A stretch of DNA of 5,568 nt from Candidatus Acidiferrales bacterium (GTDB taxonomy: Bacteria; Acidobacteriota; Terriglobia; Acidiferrales; UBA7541). A program made the translations under genes and the position numbers. The notes under the pieces were generated by a model that had not been told where the DNA came from, did no database searches, and saw nothing but the letters and a program-made list of their open reading frames with translations. Below are positions 4,701 through 5,568 of this stretch, piece by piece. The stretch covers positions 1 through 5,568 of the forward strand of contig CATPAM010000551.1 in assembly GCA_955651735.1 (NCBI GenBank), read 5' to 3'. How positions within the stretch are numbered: position 1 is the first letter of the stretch; each line of letters opens with the position of its first letter.

Positions 4701-4907
4701 ATGCCCCGCCAGCTAGTATGGATTGAGAGCCAGAACTTTGAGGGCTTCGGCTGCTCCGAGTGTAATTGGGCGTTTAATCCTCCGGGTGCGCTCGTTGGCG
4801 AATCACTGGATGCAATGAAGCAGAATTACGAAGCCCAGCGTGACAAGGAGTTTGCTGCCCACGTTTGTGCCAAGCACCCCAGACCCATGAGCCCAAAGAC
4901 TAAATAG
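4701..4907 (+). CDS. Small Cys/His metal-site protein, function unknown (68 aa)
   Basis: A 68-residue acidic-to-neutral soluble protein from ATG to TAG. It has a C18-x2-C21 knuckle (GCSECNWAF) near the N-terminus and H54-x-C56-x2-H59 (AAHVCAKHP) near the C-terminus. A charged segment separates them (SLDAMKQNYEAQRDKEFAAH) and is likely helical. The two halves could bind one zinc as a split treble-clef or ribbon-like site. MPRQLVWIESQ...GFGCSEC is a form I associate with short conserved acidobacterial proteins; this is memory, not a search. There is no signal peptide or membrane segment, and no DNA-binding role can be claimed. The start is supported by the TATACT promoter six bases upstream. 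The next gene begins 37 nt after the stop and is probably co-transcribed. Confidence 0.72.
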   Translation: MPRQLVWIESQNFEGFGCSECNWAFNPPGALVGESLDAMKQNYEAQRDKEFAAHVCAKHPRPMSPKTK

Positions 4908-4943
4908 GCCGCAACGGTCTTAAGAACATTGTAGGTGCAAGCT

Positions 4944-5156
4944 ATGAGCATGCGGGACGAAGATTGGATCAAAACACTTGAAGACGGCAGGAAGGTGAAA
5001 TTCATCTACCAGGAACTGCCGGAAGACGGGGCATTTATCACCGCGCAGATTGCAGGAAATGAGGTCGTCTATTCGGTCGTATTGGCCAAAGCAGGAAACC
5101 CGCTTAGTCGTGAAGAGGTTGAGAGTCATTTCAAGGGCGAGCTTTCAGAGAAGTAG
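4944..5156 (+). CDS. Small conserved-looking protein of unknown function (70 aa)
   Basis: A 70-residue soluble protein beginning MSMRDEDWIK and ending GELSEK. The alternation of charged and hydrophobic residues (KVKFIYQEL, AFITAQIAG, EVVYSVVLAK) suggests three or four beta strands. A helical SREEVESHF tail follows. No family is recognised. ATG 4944 is chosen over the GTG at 4935 because TAGGTG at 4932-4937 gives a Shine-Dalgarno site six bases before 4944 and overlaps the GTG itself. An in-frame ATG at 4950 is also possible. It follows the 68-aa gene by 37 nt without a visible promoter, so a two-gene operon is likely. Codon use (less C-ending) matches the right half rather than genes left of 3320. 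It is not a toxin or antitoxin by any visible motif. Confidence 0.65.
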   Translation: MSMRDEDWIKTLEDGRKVKFIYQELPEDGAFITAQIAGNEVVYSVVLAKAGNPLSREEVESHFKGELSEK

Positions 5157-5200
5157 TACCACCACAGCTCCCTCCTCAGTGTTGTCCTGCACGAGTAAGC

Positions 5201-5251
5201 ACCAACTTTCGCGCCTATCGGGAAGCGGCATACTTCCAGATCACAGTTGGT
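5201..5251. repeat. Nested inverted repeat between convergent genes
   Basis: ACCAACT (5201-5207) pairs exactly with AGTTGGT (5245-5251). Inside it, GGAAG (5221-5225) pairs with CTTCC (5233-5237) around a seven-base loop. The structure lies 44 nt after the stop of the 70-aa gene and 47 nt past the 3' end of the convergent 62-aa gene, so it could serve as a bidirectional 3'-end structure. No T-run follows on either strand, so a classic intrinsic terminator is not supported. The rest of 5157-5298 shows no gene. Confidence 0.35.
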
Positions 5252-5298
5252 AGCGGGCCTTACCACCGCATATTTCGGATTGCTGGTCGGAAGGGGGT

Positions 5299-5487
5299 TT
5301 ATCTATGTCCAGTATCACGGGAAATTCTTTTCGTCTCAATCGCCTCAGCCGCGGAAAGCTTCCGGTCGACGTGCGGTTCTGAGCGCGGAGCACCTGAATG
5401 CAGCAAACAGCGCTCCCCACGAGCGACACCGCACGTAGGACAGGGGACAGAGAACAATTGTTTTTCCGTCAGGTCGCTCTTCCTCAT
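5299..5487 (-). CDS. Small zinc-finger-like protein (CPTC motif, 62 aa)
   Basis: A 62-residue protein on the minus strand with a compact metal-site motif: C16-P-T-C19, then C27 seven residues on, followed by H30 and H39 in CLLHSGAPRSEPHVDR. C16, C19, C27 and one of the histidines could ligate zinc. The layout C-x2-C-x7-C...G-x-x-R-x-x-P-H-x-x-R resembles short zinc-binding domains common in phage and actinobacterial small proteins. A conserved-looking tail, RKLSAAEAIE (42-51), follows. The start is placed at ATG 5487 (MRKSDLTEKQLF), with GGTG five bases upstream. The frame runs open to an ATG at 5553, but the additional 22 residues (beginning MPGANSVRNG) have no family character. Nucleic-acid binding is plausible but not shown. 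It converges on the 70-aa gene, and no clear promoter is visible upstream. Confidence 0.72.
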   Translation of the reverse strand: MRKSDLTEKQLFSVPCPTCGVARGERCLLHSGAPRSEPHVDRKLSAAEAIETKRISRDTGHR

Positions 5488-5568
5488 TTGGACACCGTGC
5501 GCCAAAACCAGCCGCAAAACTATCCCATTTCGAACACTATTCGCACCAGGCATCGGAAACTGTCGATC

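Noticed and set aside
4615..4719. A 33-codon-class ATG frame (MRHFRPLFKHAG...) before and across the start of the 68-aa gene.
   Set aside because: It has no Shine-Dalgarno site or clean promoter, its composition is unremarkable, and it overlaps the better supported promoter and start at 4665-4701.
1..5568. CRISPR arrays, tRNA or rRNA genes, transposases or phage modules.
   Set aside because: No regularly spaced repeats, cloverleaf sequences, DDE or recombinase motifs, or phage structural genes were seen on either strand.

Overview
The window reads as chromosomal DNA from a GC-rich bacterium, most likely an Acidobacteriota (Koribacter/Terriglobia-like) soil lineage. This is an inference. It rests on the style of the Crp/Fnr protein, on two very small Cys/His-rich proteins of a kind I associate with that phylum, and on REP-like intergenic hairpins. 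There are no RNA genes, CRISPR arrays, transposases or phage genes.

Left part (1 to about 3320) is ordinary housekeeping and accessory membrane content. The C-terminal end of a phosphoglucomutase/phosphomannomutase (2-163) overlaps by 19 nt a GTG-started FtsB/DivIC-type divisome protein (145-507). That gene overlaps tail to tail, by 59 nt, a multi-pass acyltransferase of the heparan-alpha-glucosaminide N-acetyltransferase/DUF1624 type on the minus strand (449-1630). Divergent from the acyltransferase is a CPBP-family membrane protease (1694-2677), followed by a DinB-like three-histidine metalloprotein (2788-3321) with a strong Shine-Dalgarno site. REP-like hairpins sit on both sides of the DinB gene (2706-2741 and 3345-3415).

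Right part (about 3480-5568) looks different. The strong C-over-G bias of the + strand disappears, and the genes are small and widely spaced. It holds a 47-codon two-helix membrane protein (3506-3649), a Crp/Fnr-family regulator (3797-4486), a 68-aa protein with a CxxC...HxCxxH metal-site pattern (4701-4907), a 70-aa protein of unknown function (4944-5156) and, on the minus strand, a 62-aa CPTC zinc-finger-like protein (5299-5487). The 47-aa and 68-aa genes each have a -10-like hexamer so close to the start codon that their mRNAs are probably leaderless.

Nothing here proves a new multi-gene system. The most interesting material is the cluster of uncharacterised small genes around the Crp/Fnr regulator, the leaderless promoter-start arrangement, the palindromic sites upstream of the regulator and of the 68-aa gene, and the abrupt compositional boundary near 3.3-3.5 kb.
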